49,661 bases of DNA from assembly GCA_934096535.1 (NCBI GenBank), contig CAKOMC010000005.1, positions 1 through 49,661 on the forward strand, written 5' to 3'. The DNA comes from an uncultured Bacilli bacterium. Lineage in GTDB: Bacteria; Bacillota_I; Bacilli_A; RF39; UBA660. The position numbers and the translations under genes were made by a program. This document shows, piece after piece, positions 1 to 9,023 of the stretch (within the stretch, counting starts at the first letter, position 1; the number at the start of each line of letters is the position of its first letter). The notes below the pieces were generated by a model. That model was not told where the DNA came from, did no database searches, and saw only the letters and a program-made list of their open reading frames with translations.

Positions 1-27
1 TTTCATAGAGTTTTTAACTCTATGAAA
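1..27. repeat. Inverted repeat, possible terminator hairpin at window edge
   Basis: Eleven bases (1-11) are exactly complementary to 17-27 around a 5-base loop. On the + strand it is followed after a short gap by a T-rich run (34-39), so it may end a + strand gene lying outside the window. The left flank is cut off, so function on the - strand cannot be judged. Confidence 0.4.
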
Positions 28-62
28 AATGGCTTTTTTAGAGCAAAATTAACTGATATAAC

Positions 63-100
63 AAAAAATATATGGGAAATGAGTTCCCATATATTTTTTT
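63..100. terminator. Bidirectional rho-independent terminator
   Basis: A perfect stem, A-run plus ATATGGGAA paired with TTCCCATAT plus T-run, encloses a 5-base loop (79-83). The T-tract follows the stem on + and the A-tract gives a T-tract on -, so it can stop transcription both ways. It lies just downstream of spoVB (- strand). Confidence 0.8.
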
Positions 101-188
101 GCTTTATATATATAAATAATGAAAATAACTATTATGACTTATTATGTTTATAAGATATAGGATAGATTACCTTAATTTTGATTAGATT

Positions 189-1490
189 TCAAGCATTTTT
201 ACTTAAAATAGTTTTTAATTTAGAGCCATTTTTTAAAACCACAAAGAAAATATTTAGAGCTTCACTGATAACAAGACCATATAAACCAATATGCAGTAAA
301 CTAAAAATAAATAAAGACGATAATTTTAAAAATACCCCAATAGTAGTAGTTTTTAAAGTATATGAGCCATAGCCTAAACCTTGTAAGATACTAGAAATAG
401 GAGCTTCTAAATAATAAAAAGTAAAGAAAGGACTTAGAGCTAAAATGTAATTAGCGCCCAAATTAGTATTGTAAATAAGACCAAGTAAAAACTTGCGAAA
501 AATGGTTACTAAAATAACGGTAATTAGACCAATAAGACCAGAAATAAAAATAGCTTGCTTAGTACGAATTCTTACTAAATCATACTTTTTTTGACTATAA
601 AATTTAGATACTTCCGGAATAATACTAGTACAAATAGCTTGGATTAGAAAAGAAGGCATTAAAAGAAGAGCTAGGCTATAACTATTATAAATACCATATT
701 CTAAGACAAAAAAAGAAGAAGAGTAACCAATATATAGTAGGGTATTAGAAAGAATAATAGGTTCAAAAAAGTAACCAATATTACCAATGATACGACTAGA
801 AACTAAAGGTATAGAAGTTCCTAATAAACTTTTAAAAATAGAAGGATTATAAGAAATATTCGTTAAATTTAATTTAGTATTTTTAGGAAGCAAGAATAAA
901 AAAGTAATGATACTAGCTGCTTCAGTTACGATATTAAGAAGTAAGAAAGACATAATTCCTAAGACTAAGTTTTTCTTAACTAAACTAGGTAAAATAAAAA
1001 TAATAAATAAAAGTCGAATAGTTTGTTCGATACAATTAGAAATGTTATTAGGAAGCATTCTTTGCTTACCATAAAAATACCCCTTTAAAGTACAGGCTAG
1101 AGCCATATTAGGCATGGCAAGAGAGGCGGCAATAATTAAAAGCTTAGTTCTTGGTTCATGCAAAAGACTATTACTAATAAAATCACTACTTAAGATAATA
1201 GTAATTACACAAATAAAATTTAAAATAAGTAAAAAAACAATACCTTGTTCAATGATTTTTCGACTTCTAGTTTTACCTTCCGCAATAAGTTTAGAAATGG
1301 CTTGAGGCATACCAAAACCTGCAATAGTAACCATTAAAGAAAAGAAAGGCATAATAAGACTGTAAAGACTAATTCCCTCTGTACCTAAAATGCGGGTATA
1401 GAGAATTTTTATAATGAAACTTAGAATTTTAACAACGAAACCACCGCCACATAAAATAAGGGTACTAATAAGAAACTTGTTTTTTTGCAA
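189..1490 (-). CDS. spoVB: SpoVB/MurJ-like polysaccharide flippase (MATE-like)
   Basis: A polytopic membrane protein of about 433 residues with roughly twelve to fourteen hydrophobic segments and the MVF/MATE-like N-terminus of the SpoVB family (glycine run, then TRILG, then PQAISKLIAEGK). Family members move lipid-linked cell-wall or cortex precursors across the membrane; SpoVB is needed for spore cortex in Bacillus. The start is taken as TTG at 1490, because GGTGAT sits 4 bases upstream, while the GTG at 1499 lies inside that ribosome-binding site. It ends in TGA, a stop seen only one other time here. It diverges from comN, a Bacillus neighbour. SpoVB versus a general flippase cannot be settled from sequence alone. 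Confidence 0.8.
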   Translation of the reverse strand: MQKNKFLISTLILCGGGFVVKILSFIIKILYTRILGTEGISLYSLIMPFFSLMVTIAGFGMPQAISKLIAEGKTRSRKIIEQGIVFLLILNFICVITIILSSDFISNSLLHEPRTKLLIIAASLAMPNMALACTLKGYFYGKQRMLPNNISNCIEQTIRLLFIIFILPSLVKKNLVLGIMSFLLLNIVTEAASIITFLFLLPKNTKLNLTNISYNPSIFKSLLGTSIPLVSSRIIGNIGYFFEPIILSNTLLYIGYSSSFFVLEYGIYNSYSLALLLMPSFLIQAICTSIIPEVSKFYSQKKYDLVRIRTKQAIFISGLIGLITVILVTIFRKFLLGLIYNTNLGANYILALSPFFTFYYLEAPISSILQGLGYGSYTLKTTTIGVFLKLSSLFIFSLLHIGLYGLVISEALNIFFVVLKNGSKLKTILSKNA

Positions 1491-1583
1491 TCTTATCACC
1501 TATATAAATATTATGAAGATTTTCCCTTCAAAATTACTGCGTTTTAGTTTATAATAATTAAGAAGGACATCAGGTGATTATTT

Positions 1584-1832
1584 ATGGATTATGAATTTAC
1601 AAGTGTCTTAGATTTGAAGGCTCATATTAAACCAGCCCTAGATTCCAAGGTAAAAGAAATGCAAAGAAAAAATATTAAATATGTTAATCAAGATGATATT
1701 TTTGAATACTTAAGAAATAATGTGTGGCCATTAAAAAATAATTTGACATTATATAATATAGTTGATGATATTTTAAATACCAATAATGAAGTGTTTTGTG
1801 ATTATGTAGTAAGCAAAAAGAAAAAAAATTAA
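1584..1832 (+). CDS. comN: ComN-like post-transcriptional regulator
   Basis: An 82-residue soluble protein. Its middle and end (YNIVDDILNT, then a VVS..K tail) match the ComN/YrzD pattern in which a helix with VNDIL follows an acidic-Trp segment. In B. subtilis ComN controls comE operon mRNA and partners with DivIVA; that role is known for the family, not shown here. Neighbourhood supports the call: in Bacillus comN lies beside spoVB and upstream of relA. The start is ATG with AGGTGAT five bases upstream. It is slightly shorter than the Bacillus protein (about 98 residues). No competence genes are seen in the window. Confidence 0.7.
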   Translation: MDYEFTSVLDLKAHIKPALDSKVKEMQRKNIKYVNQDDIFEYLRNNVWPLKNNLTLYNIVDDILNTNNEVFCDYVVSKKKKN

Positions 1833-1866
1833 ATTGTGGCTTTGAAAAATTACAGGAGTGATTGCA

Positions 1867-4029
1867 ATGGAGATAACAAAAAGAAAATATAAAGAAGTTA
1901 CTTATGAAGAATTGTTAGAAAAATTAAAAACTTATATTAAAGATGAAGAAGAACTAAAAACGATTGATAGGGCATATACTTTTGCTATGACTCATCATGC
2001 TGGTAAAAAGCGTAAAAGTGGCGATGATTATATTAGCCATCCCGTAAATGTTGCTTATATTTTGACATCTTTAAATGCTGATTATATTACTATTTCTTCA
2101 GCACTTTTACATGAAGTAGTAAACCATGGTGGTGCTACAACAAAAGAAGTAGAAGAAAATTTTGGCGAAGAGATTGGCAGTATTGTTAGTAGTATTTCCA
2201 AAATAAATAAATTAACTTTATCTGATGACAAAGAGGCTAGTGCGATTAATTTAAGAAAAGTTTTAGTTGGTTTATCTTCCGATGTTCGAGTACTTTTTGT
2301 AAAACTGGCTGACCGCTTACATAACATGCGTACCATTTGGGCACTTGATCCTGAAGCCCAAAAAGCAAAAGCTAATGAGACGATTTCGGTTTTAATTCCT
2401 ATTGCCCATCGTTTAGGTATTAATAAAATTAAAGCCGAACTCGAAGACTTATCATTATATTATACTAAACCTGATGTTTATCAGGATATTGAAGAAAAGT
2501 TAAATAATGAAAGTACCAAATTAAACGAAGAGCTAGAGTTAATGAAGAATGAACTTATAGAAATTATGAACGAAAATAATATTCATTTTCATATTAAAGC
2601 TCGCGTTAAAAGTGTCCATAGTATTTATGAAAAAATGGCTAAAGGTAAAAAATGGAATGAAATTTATGATATTTTAGCTTTAAGAATTATAGTTGATACT
2701 GTTAGTGATTGTTATCTGGCTATCGGTTTAATCCATGCAAAATTTAGACCGTTACCAAAGCGATTTAAAGATTATATTGCGATGCCTAAAGAAAATATGT
2801 ATCAATCCCTACATACTTCTATTTTTGGACCTCATGGCTATGTTTACGAAGTTCAGATTAGAACCACCGAAATGGACGAAGTTGCCGAAAAAGGTATTGC
2901 TAGCCACTGGTCGTATAAGGAACATACAAAAGGTGGAGTTGTTAATGTTTTTGAACAAAAATTAGAAATGTTTAGAAACTTAATTGAACAACACAGTGAT
3001 GATTTAAGTAACAGCGAATTAAAGAAAGAACTAAATGAAGAAGCCTTAGGTAAAATGATTTATTGTTTTACACCCAAAGGCGATGTCGTAGAGCTTCCTG
3101 TTAATTCAACACCGATTGATTTTGCATACCGTATTCACTCAAAAGTTGGAGATACTTGTGTGGGAGCTATCGTTAACGAAGTCATGGTACCTTTAAATAA
3201 GCCTCTAGAAGATGGGGATATTGTCTCTATTAAAACCAGTAAAGATGCCAGCCCTTCAAAAGAATGGTTAAATATTGTTAAAACCAGTCAAGCTAAGAAT
3301 AAAATTAAATCATACTTTTCTAAGATTGACCGTGAAGAATATATTAAACGCGGAGAAGATTTACTAGAAAAAGAAATTCGTCGTCGTATATTAACAATTA
3401 GTGATGTTCTAGCAACAGAAAGAATAGAGAAAGTTTGTAAAGATTTAAAACTAGATGACTTAGAAGATATTTACTTATCAATTGGTTCTTTAAGATTTAC
3501 TCCATCCTATATAATTAATATGGCTTATGAAGATAAGAAAGATGTTCATGATATTTTAATTGAAAAGATAGGTCGGAAGAGTGAAAATATCAATTATAAG
3601 AGTGATATTATAGTAGCCGGTAGCGGGGATATAAAAGTTAATATTGCTAAATGTTGTAAGCCAATTAAAGGTGATGAAATAATTGGTTATATTACCAAAG
3701 GAGAAGGCATTACTGTTCATAAAAAAGATTGTCCTAATGTTTCTAATACTAATCGTTTAATTGAAGTAAGCTGGAATGATACAAATAGTACTTATTACTT
3801 TACAGATATTTTAATAAGTACAATTAATAATAAAAATTATCTTTATGATATTGTAAGTCTAGCAAAAGAAAAAGATATCTATATCGATGCCGTTAGTAGT
3901 AAAGAAGAAGATAATTTAACGAAGTATAAAATTACTTTGAAAATAAAAAATATTAAAGAATTAGATAGCTTAATAAATGCCTTAAATATGTGTAGTTATG
4001 TAATTAAAGTAGAAAGAGTTAAGAACTAA
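1867..4029 (+). CDS. relA: RelA/SpoT homologue, (p)ppGpp synthetase with degenerate hydrolase site
   Basis: A full-length 720-residue Rel: HD domain (about 30-200), synthetase (about 235-355), TGS (about 395-460), zinc-finger/helical region with a CC pair, and C-terminal ACT. The start is ATG 1867, with AGGAG 8 bases upstream; the GTG at 1858 overlaps that site. The synthetase keeps D268, the RFKD loop and E328 (YEVQIRT). The HD domain keeps H58, H82 and D149, but the usual HDxxED reads H82-E83-V-V-N86-H87. Those positions coordinate Mn or activate water in Rel hydrolases, so hydrolysis is probably weak or lost. RFKD is typical of bifunctional Rel, so this looks like secondary loss. It overlaps dtd by one base. 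Confidence 0.93.
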   Translation: MEITKRKYKEVTYEELLEKLKTYIKDEEELKTIDRAYTFAMTHHAGKKRKSGDDYISHPVNVAYILTSLNADYITISSALLHEVVNHGGATTKEVEENFGEEIGSIVSSISKINKLTLSDDKEASAINLRKVLVGLSSDVRVLFVKLADRLHNMRTIWALDPEAQKAKANETISVLIPIAHRLGINKIKAELEDLSLYYTKPDVYQDIEEKLNNESTKLNEELELMKNELIEIMNENNIHFHIKARVKSVHSIYEKMAKGKKWNEIYDILALRIIVDTVSDCYLAIGLIHAKFRPLPKRFKDYIAMPKENMYQSLHTSIFGPHGYVYEVQIRTTEMDEVAEKGIASHWSYKEHTKGGVVNVFEQKLEMFRNLIEQHSDDLSNSELKKELNEEALGKMIYCFTPKGDVVELPVNSTPIDFAYRIHSKVGDTCVGAIVNEVMVPLNKPLEDGDIVSIKTSKDASPSKEWLNIVKTSQAKNKIKSYFSKIDREEYIKRGEDLLEKEIRRRILTISDVLATERIEKVCKDLKLDDLEDIYLSIGSLRFTPSYIINMAYEDKKDVHDILIEKIGRKSENINYKSDIIVAGSGDIKVNIAKCCKPIKGDEIIGYITKGEGITVHKKDCPNVSNTNRLIEVSWNDTNSTYYFTDILISTINNKNYLYDIVSLAKEKDIYIDAVSSKEEDNLTKYKITLKIKNIKELDSLINALNMCSYVIKVERVKN

Positions 4030-4466
4030 TGAAAGTAGTAGTGCAAAGAGCAGGTACCTCAAGTGTCAAAGTTAATGAAAATATTGTAGGTAACATAAAT
4101 TCAGGCTTAGTTTTATTAGTAGGATTTACGGATACTGATACTATTGAGACGCTTAAGTTTATGGCAAAAAAGATAGTAAATTTACGCATATTTCCTGATG
4201 AGGAAGGCATAATGAATAAGAGTATTTTAGATTATGGCGGGGCTATTTTAAGTATTTCGCAATTTACTTTATATGGTGATGCTACAAAAGGTAATAGACC
4301 AAGTTATATTAAAGCCGCTAAGGGAGAAATATCAAAACCTTTATATGATAAATTTAATGAATTATTAAGAGAATATGTCAAAGTGGAAACCGGAATTTTT
4401 GGGGCTGATATGGAAGTTAATATAACTAATATTGGGCCAACAACTATTTTATTAGAAAAAGAATAA
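4029..4466 (+). CDS. dtd: D-aminoacyl-tRNA deacylase
   Basis: A 145-residue protein of normal length for DTD. The catalytic SQFTLYGD motif is at about residue 78 and the second conserved motif appears as NIGPTT near the C-terminus (usually NxGPVT), which together form the chiral-proofreading pocket. It hydrolyses D-amino acids mischarged on tRNA in the cytoplasm. The ATG overlaps the relA stop (TAATG), so the two are translationally coupled, as in Bacillus where the same pair is adjacent. Confidence 0.95.
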   Translation: MKVVVQRAGTSSVKVNENIVGNINSGLVLLVGFTDTDTIETLKFMAKKIVNLRIFPDEEGIMNKSILDYGGAILSISQFTLYGDATKGNRPSYIKAAKGEISKPLYDKFNELLREYVKVETGIFGADMEVNITNIGPTTILLEKE

Positions 4467-4477
4467 GGAGGATAAAT

Positions 4478-5806
4478 ATGTATGATGATTCAGCTGGAGC
4501 CATGTATGAGCAAGAGGAATATGCTCGTAAAGAAGCTTTAAGAAGAAAAAAATTATTAATAAGAAGAATTGTGGTAGTAAGTACAATTTTGGTTGTATCT
4601 TTGTATACTATTTTCTTTTTAGTAGACCAAAGTCGTTTTAAAAAGGGGCAAAAACCCTTAATAACATTTAAAGAAGTAACCAAAACCTATAATGATGGGA
4701 CGGTAACATCGCGTTATGGATTAGGTTGGGTCTTTCGCGAATATAATCGTGAGTCCTTACTTGATACAGAAATGGTACCCTTTTGGAAAAGAATTAGACA
4801 AGATTATGATGCCGCAACGACTGTTGATTCTAACTTGCCACAAGTTGTTACGGGATATGAAGTACCTGATAATCCTGATGAATTAGAAAAAGTTGATGGC
4901 GTTATCTTTTTATATGACGGAGGTCATTTGCTTGATACTTATAAATGTATTTTAAGTGATACTGATTGTGAAATAGCAACTTCTTATCTTTACAGTGATG
5001 AGGTAAGTGGGATGTATGATGTTAAAATGAGTATTGTTGATAAAAGATATGCTTTTATAAGAGAATATCAAGATAAAGGAACCGAAAATGAAACAAGTTA
5101 TGTCTTATTATATGATATAAAAAATAAACAAATACTAGCTAAATATGAGGATATTCATTATTCAAAAAGAGAAAATGGTAAAGGCATTATTGATTCTTCT
5201 AAATATATAATTAAGAAAAACGGTTTATGGGGAATCGATCAAGTTATTAATGGTCGAGTTAGCAATGTTTTAGATTATCGTTATTATGGAATCAATTTCT
5301 ACTTTAATAGTAAAAAATATGTTTTAAAAAGTGATGAAGGATATCAAATTTATGATATAAATGCTAATAGTTTTAGTAACTTCATTACAGATAAAATAGA
5401 AGATATAGTTGGTAGCGGTACCAATACTTTCTATACGACAAAGACGGTTAATAATGATGGTGTTTTCTATACTCTATATAATGCTAATACTTTAGAAAGC
5501 GTTTTAGACAATACGGCTTCTTATATTGAATTACATAATGGCTTTATTGCTTATGTACGCGATAATAAACTATATTTAAGTGATTTTTCGGGTAATAATC
5601 TTTTAGATAGAGAAATACCCCTATACTTTAATAATTATAATGGTTCAGGCGTTAAGGCCTTTACGGTTGAAATTTTAGGTAATCAATTAAGAATTGCAAC
5701 TCCTAAGACGAATGAACAGACACATTATGTTACTGAATATTATTTTGATAGTGTTACTTATTCATTTATTAGAACTAGAGAAAATGTTAAAGAAACGGTA
5801 GAGTAG
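4478..5806 (+). CDS. Single-pass membrane protein of unknown function
   Basis: A 442-residue protein, not recognised. A charged, Glu/Lys/Arg-rich cytoplasmic N-terminus (about 1-30) precedes one transmembrane helix (about 31-49); the rest should be outside the cell. The extracellular part is rich in Tyr, Asp and short beta-like segments (repeated YDI, LYDGG, LYNANT, LYLSDF), which would suit a beta-propeller or WD-like fold. That is inference. It starts 11 bases after dtd with AGGAGG-type binding and is probably cotranscribed with relA-dtd; hisS follows but has its own promoter. The placement between dtd and hisS has no counterpart I recognise in Bacillus. Confidence 0.85.
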   Translation: MYDDSAGAMYEQEEYARKEALRRKKLLIRRIVVVSTILVVSLYTIFFLVDQSRFKKGQKPLITFKEVTKTYNDGTVTSRYGLGWVFREYNRESLLDTEMVPFWKRIRQDYDAATTVDSNLPQVVTGYEVPDNPDELEKVDGVIFLYDGGHLLDTYKCILSDTDCEIATSYLYSDEVSGMYDVKMSIVDKRYAFIREYQDKGTENETSYVLLYDIKNKQILAKYEDIHYSKRENGKGIIDSSKYIIKKNGLWGIDQVINGRVSNVLDYRYYGINFYFNSKKYVLKSDEGYQIYDINANSFSNFITDKIEDIVGSGTNTFYTTKTVNNDGVFYTLYNANTLESVLDNTASYIELHNGFIAYVRDNKLYLSDFSGNNLLDREIPLYFNNYNGSGVKAFTVEILGNQLRIATPKTNEQTHYVTEYYFDSVTYSFIRTRENVKETVE

Positions 5807-5879
5807 TCTTAATTAGTATTTTATCTTTTAAAAAGATTGAAAAAGTCTTTAAAAATTAAAGATATATAAGGACGAAGAA

Positions 5880-5908
5880 TTGACTAAAAATTAGAAAGTC
5901 ATTATAAT
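5880..5908 (+). promoter_or_regulatory. Sigma-A promoter for hisS-gatCAB
   Basis: TTGACT (5880-5885), a 17-base spacer and a perfect TATAAT (5903-5908). Transcription should start around 5915, giving a leader of about 75 bases before hisS. Confidence 0.75.
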
Positions 5909-5937
5909 AATGGATAAATAAATTGTTATGTAGTAGG

Positions 5938-5966
5938 AAATCTAGTATGTAATGATACTAGGTTTT
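5938..5966 (+). terminator. Hairpin with T-tract in the hisS leader (possible attenuator)
   Basis: The stem centres on CTAGTAT (5942-5948) and ATACTAG (5955-5961), extended by A-T and one G-T pair to about 11 pairs, with loop GTAATG and a run of five T (5963-5967). It sits after the predicted start of transcription and before the hisS ribosome-binding site, so it looks like a terminator inside the leader. The leader is too short for a T-box. Confidence 0.55.
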
Positions 5967-5989
5967 TACTTTTAGAAAAGAGGATAAAG

Positions 5990-7255
5990 ATGATAATTAA
6001 ACAAAAAGGAACTATTGATATTTATGGAGATGAGGCTCTTAGATGGCAATATGTAGAGAGTCTAATTAAAGACCTTTGTCAAACTTATAATTATGGTTGG
6101 ATTAGAACGCCTGTATTTGAAGCAACCGAATTATTTCACCGCGGTGTTGGAGAAACAACCGATATTGTAACCAAAGAAACATATGATTTTAAAGATAGAG
6201 GCGAAAGAAATATTACTTTAAGACCAGAAGGTACGGCGGGAGTAGTTAGAAGTTATATTGAAAATAAAATGTATGGAAGCGCTACACAACCCGTTAAATT
6301 CTTCTATTTAGAGCCAATGTATCGTTATGAAAGACCACAAAGTGGGAGACTAAGAGAGTTTAGTCAGTTTGGCTGTGAAGTAATTGGGTGTGATGATGCT
6401 TATATCGATGCTGAAATAATTTCTATTCCTGTTAATCTTTTTAAAACGCTAGGACTTCGTAATGTTAAAGTAGAGCTTAATTCTTTAGGCGATAAAGAAT
6501 CTCGTGATAATTATCGTAAAGCTTTAATTAACTATTTAAAACCACATATTGGTGAATTATGTGAAGACTGCCAAGTAAGATTAGAAAAAAATCCTTTAAG
6601 AATCTTAGATTGCAAAATTGATGGGGACAATGAAATTATTAAGAATGCTCCTAAAACGATTGATTACTTAACTGCTGAGGCTAAAAAAAGATTTGAAGCT
6701 GTTAAACATTATTTAGATGTTATGGAAATTGATTATGAAGTAAATCCTAAAATAGTTAGAGGACTTGATTATTATAATCATACAGTTTTTGAAATTATGG
6801 CCGATATTGATACCATGGGAAGCCAAAGTACTTTAGCAGCCGGTGGGCGTTATAATGGCATGATTGAAACTTTAGGAGGTCCAAGTACCCCAGCAATCGG
6901 CTTTGCATGCGGTCTTGATAGATTAATGCTTGCCTTAGCAAAGGAAGATATTGAATTGCCAATTAAAAACTGGGTTGATGCTTATATTATGTATGTTTCT
7001 GATACAGAAAAAGACTATGCTGTAAATATTTGTCAAACCCTAAGATTAAGTGGTTTTGATATTGAAATGGAAAATATGGGGAGAAGTTTGAAAGCTCAAT
7101 TTAAACAAGCAGACCGCTTAAACTCTAAATTCTTAATCATTCTAAATGATGAAGATATTAGAAATAAAACAATTAAGATTAAAGATAATGTAACTAAAGA
7201 AGAAACAACAATTAATGAAGATGAATTAGTGGATTATATAAACATGAATATGTAG
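5990..7255 (+). CDS. hisS: Histidyl-tRNA synthetase
   Basis: A 421-residue class II synthetase that charges tRNA-His. The dimer-form motifs are visible: LRPEGT near residue 80, motif 2 with YRYERPQSGRLREF about 105-125, the histidine A motif GLDYYNHTVFEI around 260, and the AAGGRYNG / GFACGLDRL motif 3 region near 280-305, then an anticodon-binding domain. Length is normal. A ribosome-binding site (AGAGG) lies 7 bases upstream. In Bacillus hisS also follows relA-dtd, although aspS, its usual partner, is absent and gatCAB takes that place. Confidence 0.97.
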   Translation: MIIKQKGTIDIYGDEALRWQYVESLIKDLCQTYNYGWIRTPVFEATELFHRGVGETTDIVTKETYDFKDRGERNITLRPEGTAGVVRSYIENKMYGSATQPVKFFYLEPMYRYERPQSGRLREFSQFGCEVIGCDDAYIDAEIISIPVNLFKTLGLRNVKVELNSLGDKESRDNYRKALINYLKPHIGELCEDCQVRLEKNPLRILDCKIDGDNEIIKNAPKTIDYLTAEAKKRFEAVKHYLDVMEIDYEVNPKIVRGLDYYNHTVFEIMADIDTMGSQSTLAAGGRYNGMIETLGGPSTPAIGFACGLDRLMLALAKEDIELPIKNWVDAYIMYVSDTEKDYAVNICQTLRLSGFDIEMENMGRSLKAQFKQADRLNSKFLIILNDEDIRNKTIKIKDNVTKEETTINEDELVDYINMNM

Positions 7256-7264
7256 GAGATAAAT

Positions 7265-7570
7265 ATGATACATTTTACAAAAGAAATGGTTGATAGTTAT
7301 GCTGATAAATTGCTTATTGGTTTAACTGAAGAAGAAAATAAAATGGTTTTAGACGAGTTTGCCGAAATAGATCGTAATATTAATATTATAAATGCTATTC
7401 CTAATATTAAAGATATCGAGCCCATGAGTTATTGTCTTGATAATATGGAATGCTGCTTAAATGATGATAAGGCAGAAGAAACTGTACCAATTGAAGAATT
7501 GTTGCGTAATAGTGGTAAAACAGTTGGTAGAGAAGTTGAAGTAGTAAAGGTTGTTGGTGAAAATGTATAA
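7265..7570 (+). CDS. gatC: Glu/Asp-tRNA amidotransferase subunit C
   Basis: A 101-residue GatC, the small subunit that clamps GatA to GatB. It shows the family pattern of an N-terminal helix followed by a loop with IEPMSY (usually EPT.H). It starts 9 bases after hisS with AGGAG and overlaps gatA, so it belongs to the hisS-gatCAB operon. Family role: stabilising the enzyme that converts misacylated Glu-tRNA-Gln (and Asp-tRNA-Asn) to Gln-tRNA/Asn-tRNA. Confidence 0.9.
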   Translation: MIHFTKEMVDSYADKLLIGLTEEENKMVLDEFAEIDRNINIINAIPNIKDIEPMSYCLDNMECCLNDDKAEETVPIEELLRNSGKTVGREVEVVKVVGENV

Positions 7571-9023
7571 TGAATTAGACATAGTAAAATTACATGAAAT
7601 GCTAAAAAGTGGCGAAATTACTTCGGAAGAATTAGTCCAAGAATCCTTAAAAAAGTCAAAAGATATTGAAGAAAAATGTAATGCTTTTGCTCTTATTTTA
7701 GATGATGCAAAGGGCAAAATGGTAACTGATAATTTACTTAGTGGTATTCCTTATGGCATTAAAGATAACTATTCAACAAAAGATATTGAATCATGTGCCT
7801 CAAGTAATACTCTAACTGGTTATGTTCCCTTTTTTGATGCAACAGTTATTGAAAAATTGAAGAATGCGGGAGCGGTGGCCACTAATAAGACTGCCATGGA
7901 TGAATTTGGAATGGGAGGAACTGGAACTACCGCTAAAACGGGAACTATTAGAAATCCTTGGGATACCAGAAGAATGTGTGCTGGTTCTTCAAGTGGTTCG
8001 GCAGCGGCCGTTGCAGCTGGTGTTTATCCTTACGCCTTAGGAAGTGATACCGGAGATTCTATTCGTAAACCGGCGGCTTATTGTGGTATTGTTGGGTATA
8101 AACCAACTTATGGAATGATTTCCCGATACGGTTTATTTCCTTTTGCATCAAGTCTAGATCATTGTGGGGTTTTAACCAGAAATGTTACGGATGCGGCCAT
8201 TGTAACTGATGTTATTAAAGGTCAAGATGAAAAAGATATGACTTCTTGGGATAGTAGCAAAATTAATTTATATGCTCATTTAAAAGATGATTTAAAGACC
8301 AGAAAACTATGCTATATTAAAGAAATTGTTTCTTTAGATAATTATGAGACCCCAAGCGAAGAACTAAAGAGTCATTTAAATAACTTTATGAGTGTTGTAG
8401 AAAATTTAAAAAAATTAGGCGTTAAAATTGAGGAAGTAAGCGTTGATAAAACTTTACTTGATGCAGTTGCCTCTTGCTATGTAGTAATTTCTTGTGCTGA
8501 GGCCACATCCAATATGTCTAATTTAACAGGCATTAACTTCGGTCCAAGAGGATGTGCTAATAACATCTATGAAGCTATGAAAGACCACCGTACTAAAGGT
8601 TTTTCCCCATTAATTAAGAGAAGATTTGTTATTGGTTCATATGTTTTGCAAAGAGAAAACCAAGATAAATATTTTAACAATGCTAAACGCGTTCGCCGAT
8701 TAATCGTTAATAAATGGAAAGAATTATTTAAAGATTATGATGCTGTTATTTTGCCAGTTGGTAGTGGTCCCGCCCCTTTCTTAGAAAAATCGCAAAACAC
8801 TTTAGCAGGTGGTTCTAAAATTTTAGAAGAGCATTTACAAATTGGTAATTTTGGCGGTTTCCCATCAATAACTATCCCCGATGGTTTTGTAAGTGGTTTA
8901 CCAGTTGGCCTAAATATAACCGGTAATTGTTATGATGACCAAACAGTTTTAAATATTGCTTATGGAATTGAAAAAACAATGAATTATAAAAATCAAATTG
9001 CTAAGGAGGTTACTCATGAATAA
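7563..9023 (+). CDS. gatA: Glu/Asp-tRNA amidotransferase subunit A (amidase)
   Basis: About 486 residues of the amidase signature family, which releases ammonia from glutamine for the GatB reaction. The Ser-Ser-Lys triad is present: Lys in GIPYGIKDN, the cis-Ser in AGSSSGSAAA, and the nucleophile in GSDTGDSIRKPA. The usual segment reads TGGSIRQPA; here the Gly before the nucleophile is Asp. The start is ATG 7563, overlapping gatC by 8 bases; two upstream TTG codons give a longer frame but lie where the ribosome-binding region should be. It overlaps gatB by 8 bases. Confidence 0.95.
   Translation: MYNELDIVKLHEMLKSGEITSEELVQESLKKSKDIEEKCNAFALILDDAKGKMVTDNLLSGIPYGIKDNYSTKDIESCASSNTLTGYVPFFDATVIEKLKNAGAVATNKTAMDEFGMGGTGTTAKTGTIRNPWDTRRMCAGSSSGSAAAVAAGVYPYALGSDTGDSIRKPAAYCGIVGYKPTYGMISRYGLFPFASSLDHCGVLTRNVTDAAIVTDVIKGQDEKDMTSWDSSKINLYAHLKDDLKTRKLCYIKEIVSLDNYETPSEELKSHLNNFMSVVENLKKLGVKIEEVSVDKTLLDAVASCYVVISCAEATSNMSNLTGINFGPRGCANNIYEAMKDHRTKGFSPLIKRRFVIGSYVLQRENQDKYFNNAKRVRRLIVNKWKELFKDYDAVILPVGSGPAPFLEKSQNTLAGGSKILEEHLQIGNFGGFPSITIPDGFVSGLPVGLNITGNCYDDQTVLNIAYGIEKTMNYKNQIAKEVTHE

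Noticed and set aside
5807..5989. T-box riboswitch upstream of hisS
   Set aside because: The region between promoter and gene is only about 75 bases and lacks the T-box sequence and specifier stem.
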